DNA of 38,499 bases from JBQCDV01 sp051960855 (GTDB taxonomy: Bacteria > Actinomycetota > Actinomycetes > JAJZTN01). The stretch spans positions 1 to 38,499 of the forward strand of contig JBQCDV010000216.1 in the NCBI GenBank assembly GCA_051960855.1. Reading direction: 5' to 3'. Shown here piece by piece: positions 1-6,866 of the stretch; positions within the stretch are counted from its first letter, which is position 1; each line of letters begins with the position of its first letter. The notes under the pieces are model-generated. The model ran no database searches. It had not been told where the DNA came from and was given only the letters and a program-made list of their open reading frames with translations. The translations under genes and the position numbers were made by a program.

Positions 1-2
1 AC

Positions 3-677
3 CTGCAGCGGTGCGTCTTCCACATCCAGTGGCGCGGCGACGACGTCGTGCACCAGGCCCACGCCGCGATGCGGGTGACGACCCGAGGTGGGCAGGTCGT
101 CCGCATCGAGGAGTACGCCGACTCCGCACAGGGCGGCGAGCCCGTGGGCGACTCGGGCGGCGAGCCCGTGGGCGACTCGGGTGGCAAGACTGCCATTGGT
201 GCCATCGGTGCCAGCGGTGCACTGGCCCACGTCGACTCTGCCTCGTCGCGGTACCGCGACGGGTCGGGCTGGGAGCAGGCCGCCGGCTACTCCCGAGCGG
301 CCCGCGTCGGGCGGCTCGTTGCCGTCAGCGGTACGACTGCCCACGCGGACATCGCGGACCTGCCAGCTGGCGACACCTACGAGCAGACGCGGGCGAGCCT
401 GCGTCGCGCGCTCGCCGCACTCGGGCCGCTGGGCGCCCGCCGCGAGGACGTCGTTCGAAGCCGGGTCCTGCTGGTGCCTGGCTCGGACTGGGAGGCGGCC
501 GCGAGGGCGCACGCCGAGCTGCTTGGCGATGTCGCTCCGGCCAATACGACGCTGTTTGTCGCGGGGCTCGTAGGCCCGGAGTTCCTCGTCGAGGTGGAAC
601 TCGACGCGGTGGTCCATGACGCGGTGGTCGATGACGCGGTGGTCCACGACGACGTGACCGGGGGGACCAGCCGATGA
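3..677 (+). CDS. NTF2/SnoaL-like domain fused to RidA-family domain (5' partial)
   Basis: The frame is open from the left edge, so the N-terminus is missing. The first ~40 visible residues (CVFHIQWRGDD, then VTTRGGQVVRIEEYAD) look like the end of an NTF2/SnoaL-like alpha+beta barrel. A glycine-rich linker encoded by two exact 24-bp repeats (132-179) follows. Then comes a RidA/YjgF-type domain, from about VGRLVAVSGTTAHAD to LVEVELDAVV. In enamine/imine deaminase members an Arg lies in the PARS-type motif; here the matching segment reads ANTTLFVAGL, so deaminase chemistry is doubtful and a non-canonical Rid subfamily is more likely. The acidic tail is built from three 15-bp repeats (606-650). 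The stop overlaps the next ATG (ATGA), implying translational coupling to the flavin oxidoreductase. The domain calls are by pattern; substrate unknown. Confidence 0.75.
   Translation: MQRCVFHIQWRGDDVVHQAHAAMRVTTRGGQVVRIEEYADSAQGGEPVGDSGGEPVGDSGGKTAIGAIGASGALAHVDSASSRYRDGSGWEQAAGYSRAARVGRLVAVSGTTAHADIADLPAGDTYEQTRASLRRALAALGPLGARREDVVRSRVLLVPGSDWEAAARAHAELLGDVAPANTTLFVAGLVGPEFLVEVELDAVVHDAVVDDAVVHDDVTGGTSR
132..179. repeat. two exact 24-bp tandem repeats
   Basis: The unit starting GGCGGCGAGCCC at 132 recurs at 156 without change. It lies in frame inside the RidA-fusion gene and encodes the linker unit GGEPVGDS twice. Confidence 0.9.
606..650. repeat. three 15-bp tandem repeats in a gene 3' end
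   Basis: Units of the form GCGGTGGTCSAYGAC begin at 606, 621 and 636. They encode a repeated AVVHD/AVVDD pentapeptide at the C-terminus of the RidA fusion, beyond the recognisable RidA fold, so they are probably a lineage-specific tail extension. Confidence 0.85.
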
Positions 678-1660
678 CGTTCTCGTTGCGGCTCAACAAT
701 GACCTCGATGCCGCCACTCTCACCGCGATTGCACAGCGGGCAGAGGCGTACGGTTTCGACCAGTTGTGGGTTTCGAACGACCTGTTCCTGAGGTCGGCAC
801 CGGTGCTGATGGGGACCCTTGCAGCCCGGACGTCGACGATCCGCCTCGGCATCGGCATCCTCAACCCCTACTCGATCCATCCCAGCGAGATCGCGATGGC
901 GGCGGCGACGCTGCAGGAGGTGTCTGACGGACGCTTCCTGCTCGGTCTCGCCGCCGGGTCGGCTGAGTTCCTCGGGTGGGCCGGGATCGAGCGACCCCGC
1001 CCACTGACCCGGACCGCCGAGGCGGTCCGGGTCGTGCGCGCGCTCCTGACGGGGGAGGGCGATGTGGCGGACCTGCCGGAGTGGTGGGGGCCCGCGTCTC
1101 ACCTGCGGTTCCCGACAACCCAGGTGCCGATCTACGTCGGAGGGATGAGCCCCCGGATGCTGGAGATGGCCGGCGAGCTGGCCGACGGCGTTCTCGCTCT
1201 CCTCTACCCACCCGAGCACTTCTGCGAAGCGCGGGACCAGGTGCACCGCGGCGCCAAGGCCGCTGGCCGCTCGATCGCCGACATCGACTTCCCCGCGTGT
1301 GTGTGGGTGTCGGTGGATCCAGACCGCGACCTGGCGCGGCGAGCGTTGGCTGAGAAGATCGCCTACTACGGAGCTTCCTTCGCGCCCTACCTCCTGGAGC
1401 GGGCGGGGCTGCGCGTCGAGGACTTCGACGGCGTGGCTCAGGCGCTGCAGGAGTCGGGACTGTCGGCAGCGGTCGAGCTGATCGATGAGCGCATGCTGTC
1501 GCTGGGCATCGCCGGAGACGTCGACGAGGTGGTCTCGCGCTGCCGCCAGCTGCAGTCCTGGGGGGCCGAGCACTTGTCCTTCGGCCCGCCCCTGGGGCCC
1601 GACGTCCTGGAGGCTGTGGACCTGCTCGGCTCGCAGGTGCTGCCCGCTCTCGCCCGCTGA
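674..1660 (+). CDS. LLM-class (luciferase-like) flavin-dependent oxidoreductase
   Basis: A 328-residue single-domain protein of the bacterial luciferase-like monooxygenase superfamily, usual length for the family. Visible landmarks are the first strand and helix (RLNNDLDAATL...AEAYGFDQLWVSND), a core segment like that of methylenetetrahydromethanopterin reductase (TSTIRLGIGILNPYSIHP), GRFLLGLAAGS, and the glycine-rich strand VPIYVGGMSPRMLEMAGELADG. These form the TIM barrel that binds reduced FMN or F420; which cofactor is used cannot be told from sequence by eye. The ATG overlaps the stop of the RidA fusion, so the two are translated together. Pairing of a Rid protein with a flavin oxygenase recalls RutA/RutC of pyrimidine breakdown, but that is analogy, not assignment. 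Confidence 0.88.
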   Translation: MTFSLRLNNDLDAATLTAIAQRAEAYGFDQLWVSNDLFLRSAPVLMGTLAARTSTIRLGIGILNPYSIHPSEIAMAAATLQEVSDGRFLLGLAAGSAEFLGWAGIERPRPLTRTAEAVRVVRALLTGEGDVADLPEWWGPASHLRFPTTQVPIYVGGMSPRMLEMAGELADGVLALLYPPEHFCEARDQVHRGAKAAGRSIADIDFPACVWVSVDPDRDLARRALAEKIAYYGASFAPYLLERAGLRVEDFDGVAQALQESGLSAAVELIDERMLSLGIAGDVDEVVSRCRQLQSWGAEHLSFGPPLGPDVLEAVDLLGSQVLPALAR

Positions 1661-1989
1661 GCGCCGGGAAGGCGGGGACACCCGGGATCATGCAGAAGGC
1701 CCCCGGGCCGCGTGACCGCGTCCAGAGGGCCTTTCCACCAGTGCGCCGCGAGGGACTCGAACCGCGAACCCGCGGATTAAGAATTCTGGCGGGTCCGTCC
1801 CGGCTCGTGACGGTTCGTCATGACAGGGCCGGTGACGTGCGCTAGGCCGTCTACGCCGACCTGCGGGCATGGAACCAGGAAGCCGCCGGGCAGAGGTCGG
1901 CTCAGCCGCTGCGGTGAGCGGGGCAGCGCGCCGGTCGTTGCATCCCCCGACGACGATCAGCGCCTCGTCCCGTTGGCGCCACACGCACG
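1661..1989. other. non-coding stretch containing the left repeat; no recognisable gene
   Basis: Apart from the direct repeat at 1690-1782, nothing here resembles a known protein on either strand. Open frames are short and Arg/Pro-rich, as expected for shadow frames in high-GC DNA. The part right of 1782 is presumably left-over DNA of the integrated element. Confidence 0.6.
1690..1782 (-). repeat. att-like direct repeat, left copy (3' half of tRNA-Lys plus its terminator)
   Basis: This 93-bp segment matches 3146-3238 with three mismatches (1721, and two inside the tRNA part). It holds the tRNA-Lys 3' portion from the anticodon loop to the discriminator base (1742-1782) and the terminator hairpin copy (1696-1733). 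It has no 5' half, so it is not a functional tRNA gene. One mismatch falls in the acceptor-stem region and one in the T-arm, consistent with decay of a non-functional copy. I read it as the distal attachment site of an element integrated into tRNA-Lys. Confidence 0.85.
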
Positions 1990-2031
1990 AAGAGGGGCGG
2001 TTCACCCAACACGGGTAGACCGCCCCCCTTC
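1990..2031 (-). terminator. probable Rho-independent terminator after hicAB
   Basis: Arms AAGAGGGGCGGT (1990-2001) and ACCGCCCCCCTT (2019-2030) pair almost fully, with a further CCC/GGG pairing inside the loop. It lies 13 bases past the hicB stop on the minus strand. The U-tract is weak, as often in high-GC actinobacteria. Confidence 0.65.
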
Positions 2032-2043
2032 GACGTTCGTCTG

Positions 2044-2289
2044 TCAGCAGACAAGAACCTTCTGCTCGATGACCTGCTCGATCCTGCGTGTCTCCTGGAT
2101 CTTTACCGCCGCGGGGCTGTTGCCAGCCGAAAGGTAGAGGCCGATCGCTTCCTCCAGCGATTCCCGCAACTCGTCCTCGTTGAACCCGGACGCGAAGAGT
2201 CCCGGGAGCTCGTCGACTTCCGCCCAGCGCGAGCCGTCGTCGTCCTCGTGGATGTGCACCGTGTACGTGATCTGACCCTGCGTTTCCAT
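2044..2289 (-). CDS. hicB: HicB-family antitoxin
   Basis: An 81-residue protein with the short HicB fold: a YTVHIHEDDDG strand, then WAEVDELPGLFASG, then a helix with DELRESLEEAIGLYL. This WxxVPELPGxxxxG-like pattern is the hallmark of the partial RNase-H-like HicB domain, which binds and neutralises HicA. There is no obvious C-terminal DNA-binding domain; the tail after SAGNS is a short charged helix, so autoregulation may be indirect. The ATG follows the hicA stop codon with no spacer, implying coupled translation. It lies inside the tRNA-Lys integrated remnant, where it could stabilise the segment. Confidence 0.85.
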   Translation of the reverse strand: METQGQITYTVHIHEDDDGSRWAEVDELPGLFASGFNEDELRESLEEAIGLYLSAGNSPAAVKIQETRRIEQVIEQKVLVC

Positions 2290-2526
2290 CTAGTCACCGT
2301 CCTCAGAGCCAGGTCCGGCAAGAGCCGCTTGCCTCAGTATCGCCGCAGTAAGCCCAGCGCCGTACTCCTGGCCCTGGTGCTTGGGGAGGGTGATGGGTCT
2401 GTACCCAGCCTTCTCCATCTTGACCACGTGCTTGCCGCCCCGCGCCTCAGCCCATCCGTGCTGCTCGAGGAGCGCCTTCGCTGTCTTCTGGCTCAGCCTC
2501 TTGGGTAACCCTGATCGGTCGCCCAA
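2290..2526 (-). CDS. hicA: HicA-family mRNA-interferase toxin
   Basis: A 78-residue dsRBD-like HicA protein. The diagnostic run is LLEQHGW, then GGKHVVKME with the presumed catalytic His at residue 33, then ITLPKH and a final GLTAAILRQA helix. HicA cleaves mRNA and tmRNA until bound by HicB. The start used is TTG at 2526, preceded by AGGGGG four bases upstream; no ATG or GTG sits at the expected family start. The catalytic His and the fold-defining segments are present, so it is probably functional. Its stop TAG is immediately followed by the hicB ATG. The toxin-first order is the usual hicAB layout. Confidence 0.85.
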   Translation of the reverse strand: MGDRSGLPKRLSQKTAKALLEQHGWAEARGGKHVVKMEKAGYRPITLPKHQGQEYGAGLTAAILRQAALAGPGSEDGD

Positions 2527-2677
2527 AGATCCCCCTGGTACTTGTGAACGGCGTCACCGTAGCCCACGCGCGTGGGCATCAGAGACGCATTTTGAGCATC
2601 GACAGGCGGTCGGGGCAACTTGAGCGGTCCCGGCCCGAGCTCGCTTGATTGAAACCAGGCAGCGGGGGGAGGTCCGA

Positions 2678-2987
2678 TCACACCTGCAGCTGCATCGAGT
2701 TGGCCTTGACCCCGAGCAGCGCCATCGGGCTGCTGAGAGCCGTGACGGCGACGGTGCCGCGCTTGAAGCCGGTGACCATCCACGACGTGACGGTGCTCGA
2801 CGCCTTCCGGAGGGAGAAGAGCTGCGGGTGCCGGCTTCGGTGTCCTGCTTGAACATCCGGAATCCGACTGAGGAGTCCCGCGGCACGCCTCACCAGTCGC
2901 CTTGGCTTCAGCGTTGATCATCCGCAGCTTTGGGGATGCCTCGTCACGAAGTGAGACCCGGACGGCGGCCTCTTCAAGCGCGCTCAC
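2678..2987 (-). pseudogene. frame-broken fragment resembling a phage tail tape-measure N-terminus
   Basis: One minus frame starting at a GTG (2985-2987) reads VRVSLRDEASPKLRMINAEAK. After a shift, another frame reads TSWMVTGFKRGTVAVTAL, then SSPMALLGVKANSMQLQV, and stops at 2678. The second piece looks like the membrane-like start of tape-measure proteins (a hydrophobic run followed by LGVKA and M-rich helix). The two pieces join only if at least one frameshift is allowed, so no intact product is made. Identification is by resemblance only. It supports a phage origin for the tRNA-Lys element. A database search could easily overturn the name. Confidence 0.4.
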
Positions 2988-3145
2988 GACAGCCCGGCTT
3001 CCTCGACGGCCTCACGCGCCGCCCACAGCACGCTCTCGGACCCCGCCGACGGCAACGCCTGATCCACCGCCGACGCGCGCGCGTCCGTGACCAGGGTCAG
3101 GAGCCGTGTGACCAAGATGTGACCAGTGAGCCGCTCAGCCCGGAC

Positions 3146-3238
3146 ATGCAGAAGGCCCCCGGGCCGCGTGACCGCGGCCAGAGGGCCTTTCCACCAGTGC
3201 GCCGCCAGGGACTCGAACCCCGAACCCGCGGATTAAGA
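3146..3238 (-). repeat. att-like direct repeat, right copy (within intact tRNA-Lys and its terminator)
   Basis: Right copy of the 93-bp repeat described at 1690-1782. Its tRNA part (3198-3238) belongs to the intact tRNA-Lys gene and its terminator part lies at 3152-3189. Similarity ends just past the anticodon loop, the usual crossover zone for tRNA-targeting integrases. Confidence 0.85.
3152..3189 (-). terminator. terminator of tRNA-Lys
   Basis: A strong hairpin just downstream of the tRNA: outer arms AAGGCCC/GGGCCTT and inner arms GGCCGCG/CGCGGCC around a TGAC loop. In the left repeat copy (1696-1733) position 1721 is T and breaks one inner pair. Confidence 0.75.
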
Positions 3239-3270
3239 GTCCGCTGCTCTGCCAGTTGAGCTAGCGGCGC
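3198..3270 (-). tRNA. tRNA-Lys (CUU)
   Basis: The 73-nt gene folds as a standard cloverleaf. The acceptor arms GCGCCGC/GCGGCGC are fully paired, the D-arm reads GCTCAACTGGCAGAGC, the anticodon loop CTCTTAA gives anticodon CUU, and the T-arm contains GGTTCGAGTCC. The discriminator is A. CCA is not encoded and must be added by CCA transferase. This intact copy remains at one border of the integrated remnant, so the host kept a functional tRNA. Confidence 0.95.
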
Positions 3271-3284
3271 GTGGTGCGGGAAGA

Positions 3285-3290
3285 ACAGTA
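3285..3290 (-). promoter_or_regulatory. possible -10 element for tRNA-Lys
   Basis: On the minus strand TACTGT lies 15 bases before the tRNA 5' end, a fit to the TANNNT actinobacterial -10. No convincing -35 is seen at 17-18 bases, so this is tentative. Confidence 0.3.
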
Positions 3291-3575
3291 TCAGCGCTCG
3301 CTTGAGCCGGAGAAATCGGCCTGTCGGCAACCGGGTTCCCGCACGTCTACCAGCCACCACGACGTGTCAGGGTGGCCCTCGGAGGCGAGCAGCTCGCGGG
3401 AGTCGATGGGTGGTTCGGCGGCGAGATCGACCAGCAGCGCCAGCGGGATGTGCGCGCCCAGGAGCTGCATCGCCCGGTCGCTCGGCGTCTGCGTAGCCTC
3501 CGTCGCTGCCTCGGCGAGGCACACGCCACTGGCGTTGCCGTGGGTCCCGCCGATCGCGTTGCCGACTGTCCTCAT
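3291..3575 (-). CDS. small conserved-looking protein of unknown function
   Basis: A 94-residue protein starting at ATG 3573-3575 with an excellent GGAAGGAGG ribosome site four bases upstream. That site fixes this start against the much longer open frame that runs upstream. The N-terminal third is small and polar (VGNAIGGTHGNASGV). The C-terminal half, with SDRAMQLLGAHIPLALLVDLA, then DSRELLASEG and WWLVDVRE, is compact and amphipathic without a signal peptide or membrane segment. I do not recognise a named family. It ends 20 bases before tRNA-Lys on the same strand. Confidence 0.65.
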   Translation of the reverse strand: MRTVGNAIGGTHGNASGVCLAEAATEATQTPSDRAMQLLGAHIPLALLVDLAAEPPIDSRELLASEGHPDTSWWLVDVREPGCRQADFSGSSER

Positions 3576-3772
3576 CCGGCCTCCTTCCCGTCGACCGCTG
3601 TCCATCGTGCTACCGGTGCATCGGTGCCGCCGGAGGCCGCCTTGACGGCCATCTGGGGGAATCCGAGCGGTTCGTGGAGCGGAGGGACGTGCGGTGTGGT
3701 GCCGCGTCCAGGATGCCCCCGATGGGTGGGGGACAGGCTGCGCCGTTCGGGCGAATTGCCCGGCTCGCGGCG

Positions 3773-6175
3773 CTAGACGATGCGCCGGCGCTGCAACGCC
3801 GTCCAGCAGATCCAGCCGGGCAGCAGCGGCAGCCAGAACGACATGATCCGGAAGAGCAGCACTGTCGGCACGGCCGAAGCGGCCGGCACCCCGATGGCCG
3901 TGAGGCCCGCAGTGAGGACGGCCTCGACTGCCCCGAGGCCGCCCGGGGTGGGCAGTGCAGACCCGACGGTGTTGCCGGTCAGGAACACGATGGCGATGAG
4001 GGCGACGGACTGCTCGACTCCGAAGGCGCGAGCGCTGGCCGCCAGGCAGGCGACGTAGCCGGCGGTGATCAGGACGGTCCCACCCAGGCCCTGCGCCAGC
4101 TTCGCCGGTTGCTGGGCCACCTCGGCCAGACGCGGCAGGGCCGTGGTGGTGAAGTTGCGTAGCAGCCGCAGGGCCCGGGTGCGCAGGGGCGACCAGGCGG
4201 CGACGAGCGCGATCGCGACGGCGAGGACGGCGAGGACACCGACAACGACGGCAGCGCCAGGCGTCGGGTGGTGCACGCCCTGGCCGGTGAGAGTGCCGAG
4301 CACGGGCAGCAGGACCAGGCCGACGACGAGGCCGACGAGCTGACTCGCCGCCATGCTGGCGCCGGCTCCAGCGGGCGACACACCTGACCTCACGAGATAG
4401 CGCGCATTGACGGCCACGGCCCCGACGGCGGGCGGCGCGACGAGGCGGACGAAACTCAGGCCCACCTGAACGGCGATGGTGCGCAGCAGCGGGATCGGCT
4501 CGGGGACGAAGCCGATGACCGCGAGGGCGGCGCCGACCCACGTGCACACCATGGCCACCGCGGCGGCAGCGACCCAGCCCGGCGTCGCGCTGCGCAGGAC
4601 GGCGACGACGTCGACTCCCGCCAGTGAGCTGGCGACCAGGTAGAGGGCGACGGCGAGCGCGGCACCGGTGATGATCGTGCGCGGTCGCAGCTTCTCGAGC
4701 CGCGGGGTGGCCGTCGGCAGCTCGACGGTGTCACCGACGGCGGACCGCAGCTGCGGCAGCACCTCACGTCGGCCGCGCAGCAGCGTGCGGGTCTCGCGGG
4801 TCAGTAGCACGGGCTGGAGGAGACCGCCGGCCTGGGCCACGGGCTCGGGTCCGAGAGCGATCAGCGCGGTCCGGACGGCCCGGTCGACGCCGGCGAGCAG
4901 GGCCAGCTCCACGAGGGCCTGCGCCACATCGAGGTTGAGGGCTACGGGGTCGGCGGCGATCTCGCCCTGTCCGCCGCCGACGATCCACACCCGGCGTTCG
5001 GCGTCGACGCGCAGGGCCCGACTTGTGAGGCGTCGGTGCGCGATCCCGGCCCGTCGCAGTTGCAGCAGCTGTCGCCAGGCGTCGTCCAGAACGGCGTCGT
5101 CGATGTCCTCGGGCGCGAGGTCGGCAAGCGGGCGTGTGGCAACGTGCTCGACGACGAGGGCGACCGCGTCGGGGGCATCGACGGTGGGAGGAGCGGCCGG
5201 CGCGCCGGGACCCCGGCCGCGGATCGGCAGCGAGGCGACCAGCTGGGGCGCTCGGGCGCCGCTGGCCGTGATGGCATAGGCCAACAGGGACTCCCGCTCC
5301 ACCGAACGTCGCAGCGAGAACCGCACGGGAGGCTGCACCTCCCCGCGCAGCCGGAGACGTCGCCACGCGCGGTAGAGCAAGCCGGAGCCGATCCGGTCGC
5401 GCGTGAGGACGACGACGTCCAGCCGCTCGTCCACCCGGTAGGCGTCGTGGGCCTCCACTACCCCGACGCGGTCGAGAGCGTCGGCGTCGCCGCTGATCGG
5501 GGCAGACGGCAGGTCAGCCTCGGCCAGCACCCGCGACACGGTGGCCTCGTCCACTGGAACCGCGGGAAGGCCGGCGACGAAGGCGGTCCCGTTGACCGCC
5601 GTCGCGGCGAGAAGCACCGAGACCACGACACTTGCGACCGTCGTGCTCCCGTCGAGGATCGCAATCACCGCGTAGAGGCCGACCATCCAGCGGACGAGCC
5701 GGGCGATGCGGCTGCGCTCGGAGAAGCGGGGGACGGCGAGGACGGCGATGAGGAAGGCCAGGAACGGCCACGTGTCGGGAAGGCCTCCGCGGCCGGCGGT
5801 GAAGGCCAGTTGCAGGTCGCGGTCGACGAGGTTGCGCAGGACGGTGCCCGCGACCACGCACAGCCCCGCCCCGACGGCGGCGGCGGCGAGGGTCAGCAGC
5901 GCGACGCGCGCCTGCGCCCGGATCAGCAGGACGAGGAACACCGCTGGCGCGGCGAGCAGGCTGACGATGGCCGAGGCAACGGTGAGCGGGCCGACGATGA
6001 CGCCGGGCAGAGCGTCTCCCAGTCCGGCGAGGTCCTCACCGACGCCGGTCAGGGTCTGGCTGGTGACTGCCGCCAGGGCGATCACGGCCACGGCGACGAC
6101 AAAGGTCCCTACGGCCCACGCTGCGTCAAGCGGCCGGTGGACGTAGGGCTGCGGCGGTGACGCAGCGTGGCTCAT
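3773..6175 (-). CDS. flippase-like (LPG synthase TM-region) membrane protein with degenerate kinase-like domain
   Basis: An 800-residue integral membrane protein. About six hydrophobic segments occupy residues 20-200. A soluble stretch (~205-480) follows, and a C-terminal membrane block (~500-795) has the signature of the lysylphosphatidylglycerol synthase TM region/UPF0104 family (SFVRLVAPPAVGAVAVNAR, and GNTVGSALPTPGGLGAVEA). The soluble part resembles a kinase-type fold, with GIAHRRLTSRALRVD (~377-391) where an HRD loop belongs and VGGGQGE (~399) where DFG belongs. Catalytic Asp residues are absent, suggesting a pseudokinase. Start chosen at 6175, with GGGAGG 11-12 bases upstream, rather than ATG 6199. 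Likely role: lipid or lipid-linked substrate translocation, inferred from family only. Confidence 0.8.
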   Translation of the reverse strand: MSHAASPPQPYVHRPLDAAWAVGTFVVAVAVIALAAVTSQTLTGVGEDLAGLGDALPGVIVGPLTVASAIVSLLAAPAVFLVLLIRAQARVALLTLAAAAVGAGLCVVAGTVLRNLVDRDLQLAFTAGRGGLPDTWPFLAFLIAVLAVPRFSERSRIARLVRWMVGLYAVIAILDGSTTVASVVVSVLLAATAVNGTAFVAGLPAVPVDEATVSRVLAEADLPSAPISGDADALDRVGVVEAHDAYRVDERLDVVVLTRDRIGSGLLYRAWRRLRLRGEVQPPVRFSLRRSVERESLLAYAITASGARAPQLVASLPIRGRGPGAPAAPPTVDAPDAVALVVEHVATRPLADLAPEDIDDAVLDDAWRQLLQLRRAGIAHRRLTSRALRVDAERRVWIVGGGQGEIAADPVALNLDVAQALVELALLAGVDRAVRTALIALGPEPVAQAGGLLQPVLLTRETRTLLRGRREVLPQLRSAVGDTVELPTATPRLEKLRPRTIITGAALAVALYLVASSLAGVDVVAVLRSATPGWVAAAAVAMVCTWVGAALAVIGFVPEPIPLLRTIAVQVGLSFVRLVAPPAVGAVAVNARYLVRSGVSPAGAGASMAASQLVGLVVGLVLLPVLGTLTGQGVHHPTPGAAVVVGVLAVLAVAIALVAAWSPLRTRALRLLRNFTTTALPRLAEVAQQPAKLAQGLGGTVLITAGYVACLAASARAFGVEQSVALIAIVFLTGNTVGSALPTPGGLGAVEAVLTAGLTAIGVPAASAVPTVLLFRIMSFWLPLLPGWICWTALQRRRIV

Positions 6176-6259
6176 CGGTCCGTCATCCTCCCAGAGCATC
6201 GGTCGAGGCCCGGGATTTCGGCCGGTTCGGCGCCCCCGGCGTCCGGGTAACGAGGCGGG

Positions 6260-6799
6260 GTGAGCATCTCGAGCCTGCGGGCCAGCGCTGCCGGCGCTGC
6301 ACGGGAGGCGCAGAGCCGGTACAGCGACGGCTCACCGCGCCCCCGCAAGGCCTATCTCGGCCTGATGGCGACGTACCTGGGGCTCGTGGGAGCCCTCTCC
6401 GCGGCCGTCCGGCAGCGGCGCGCACCACTGCCGACCCGGCTCAGCGCGGCCGACCTCGCCTTGGTCGCCGTCGCGACGCACAAGGCGGCCCGCATGGTGA
6501 CCAAGGAGACGGTGACGAGCCCGCTGCGGGCGCCGTTCACGACCTTCCGTGGGGCCGCGGGCGACGCCGAGCTGCACGAGGACGTGACCGCCGCCGGCGC
6601 GAAGCACGCCGTCGGCGAGCTGCTCACCTGCCCGTTCTGCGCGGGGCACTGGATCGCCACCGTCTTCGTCTTCGGTCTGGTGCTCGCCCCACGTGCCACT
6701 CGGCTCGTCTGCGGGATCCTCGCCGCCGTGGCTGGCAGCGACGCACTCCAGCTCGGCTACGCCGTCGCCCAGCATCTCGAGCACCGCGCCGCCCCCTGA
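6260..6799 (+). CDS. DUF1360 family protein
   Basis: A 179-residue protein starting at GTG 6260 after a GAGGCGGG site. It contains the DUF1360 pattern: VAVATHKAARMVTKETVTSPLRAPF, then KHAVGELLTCPFCAGHWIAT. It also has two hydrophobic segments, at about residues 33-50 and 133-165. The paired Cys of CPFC sits at the edge of a membrane helix. The family was first noticed in spore-coat-related Bacillus proteins and is common in actinobacteria, but its function is unknown. Divergent from the flippase-like gene by 84 bases, so the two may share a promoter region. Confidence 0.82.
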   Translation: MSISSLRASAAGAAREAQSRYSDGSPRPRKAYLGLMATYLGLVGALSAAVRQRRAPLPTRLSAADLALVAVATHKAARMVTKETVTSPLRAPFTTFRGAAGDAELHEDVTAAGAKHAVGELLTCPFCAGHWIATVFVFGLVLAPRATRLVCGILAAVAGSDALQLGYAVAQHLEHRAAP

Positions 6800-6866
6800 T
6801 CCACGCCTGTGCACCTTCCCGGTGGCTACCATCAACCGGTCAGGCTCAGACAGGGGAGGTCGACCG

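Larger units (their letters stand above)
1690..3238. mobile_element. remnant of an element integrated at tRNA-Lys
   Basis: Two copies of a 93-bp sequence bracket roughly 1.4 kb next to an intact tRNA-Lys, with the tRNA 3' half duplicated at the far end. Tyrosine integrases of phages and integrative elements typically target this part of tRNA genes and leave this arrangement. The interior holds a hicAB pair and a broken tape-measure-like fragment but no integrase, excisionase or replication gene. The element is therefore non-autonomous, probably a deletion product of a larger prophage. An alternative is local duplication of the tRNA 3' region, but that would not explain the unrelated cargo. 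Confidence 0.75.

Noticed and set aside
377..1681. A 434-residue open frame on the minus strand
   Set aside because: It runs antisense to the LLM oxidoreductase and the RidA fusion, and its composition (Arg/Gln/His-rich) is that of a shadow frame in high-GC DNA.
1742..1782. A second tRNA-Lys gene
   Set aside because: Only the 3' half is present and it carries mutations in the acceptor and T-arm regions, so it cannot fold into a tRNA.
3291..4547. A 418-residue minus frame as a single gene
   Set aside because: Its first ~320 residues are a shadow of the flippase-like gene. Only the last 94 residues, after the GGAAGGAGG site, look like a real gene.
6199..6199. ATG at 6199 as start of the flippase-like gene
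   Set aside because: The internal ATG at 6175 has GGGAGG upstream at usable distance. The eight extra residues (MLWEDDGP) look non-native.
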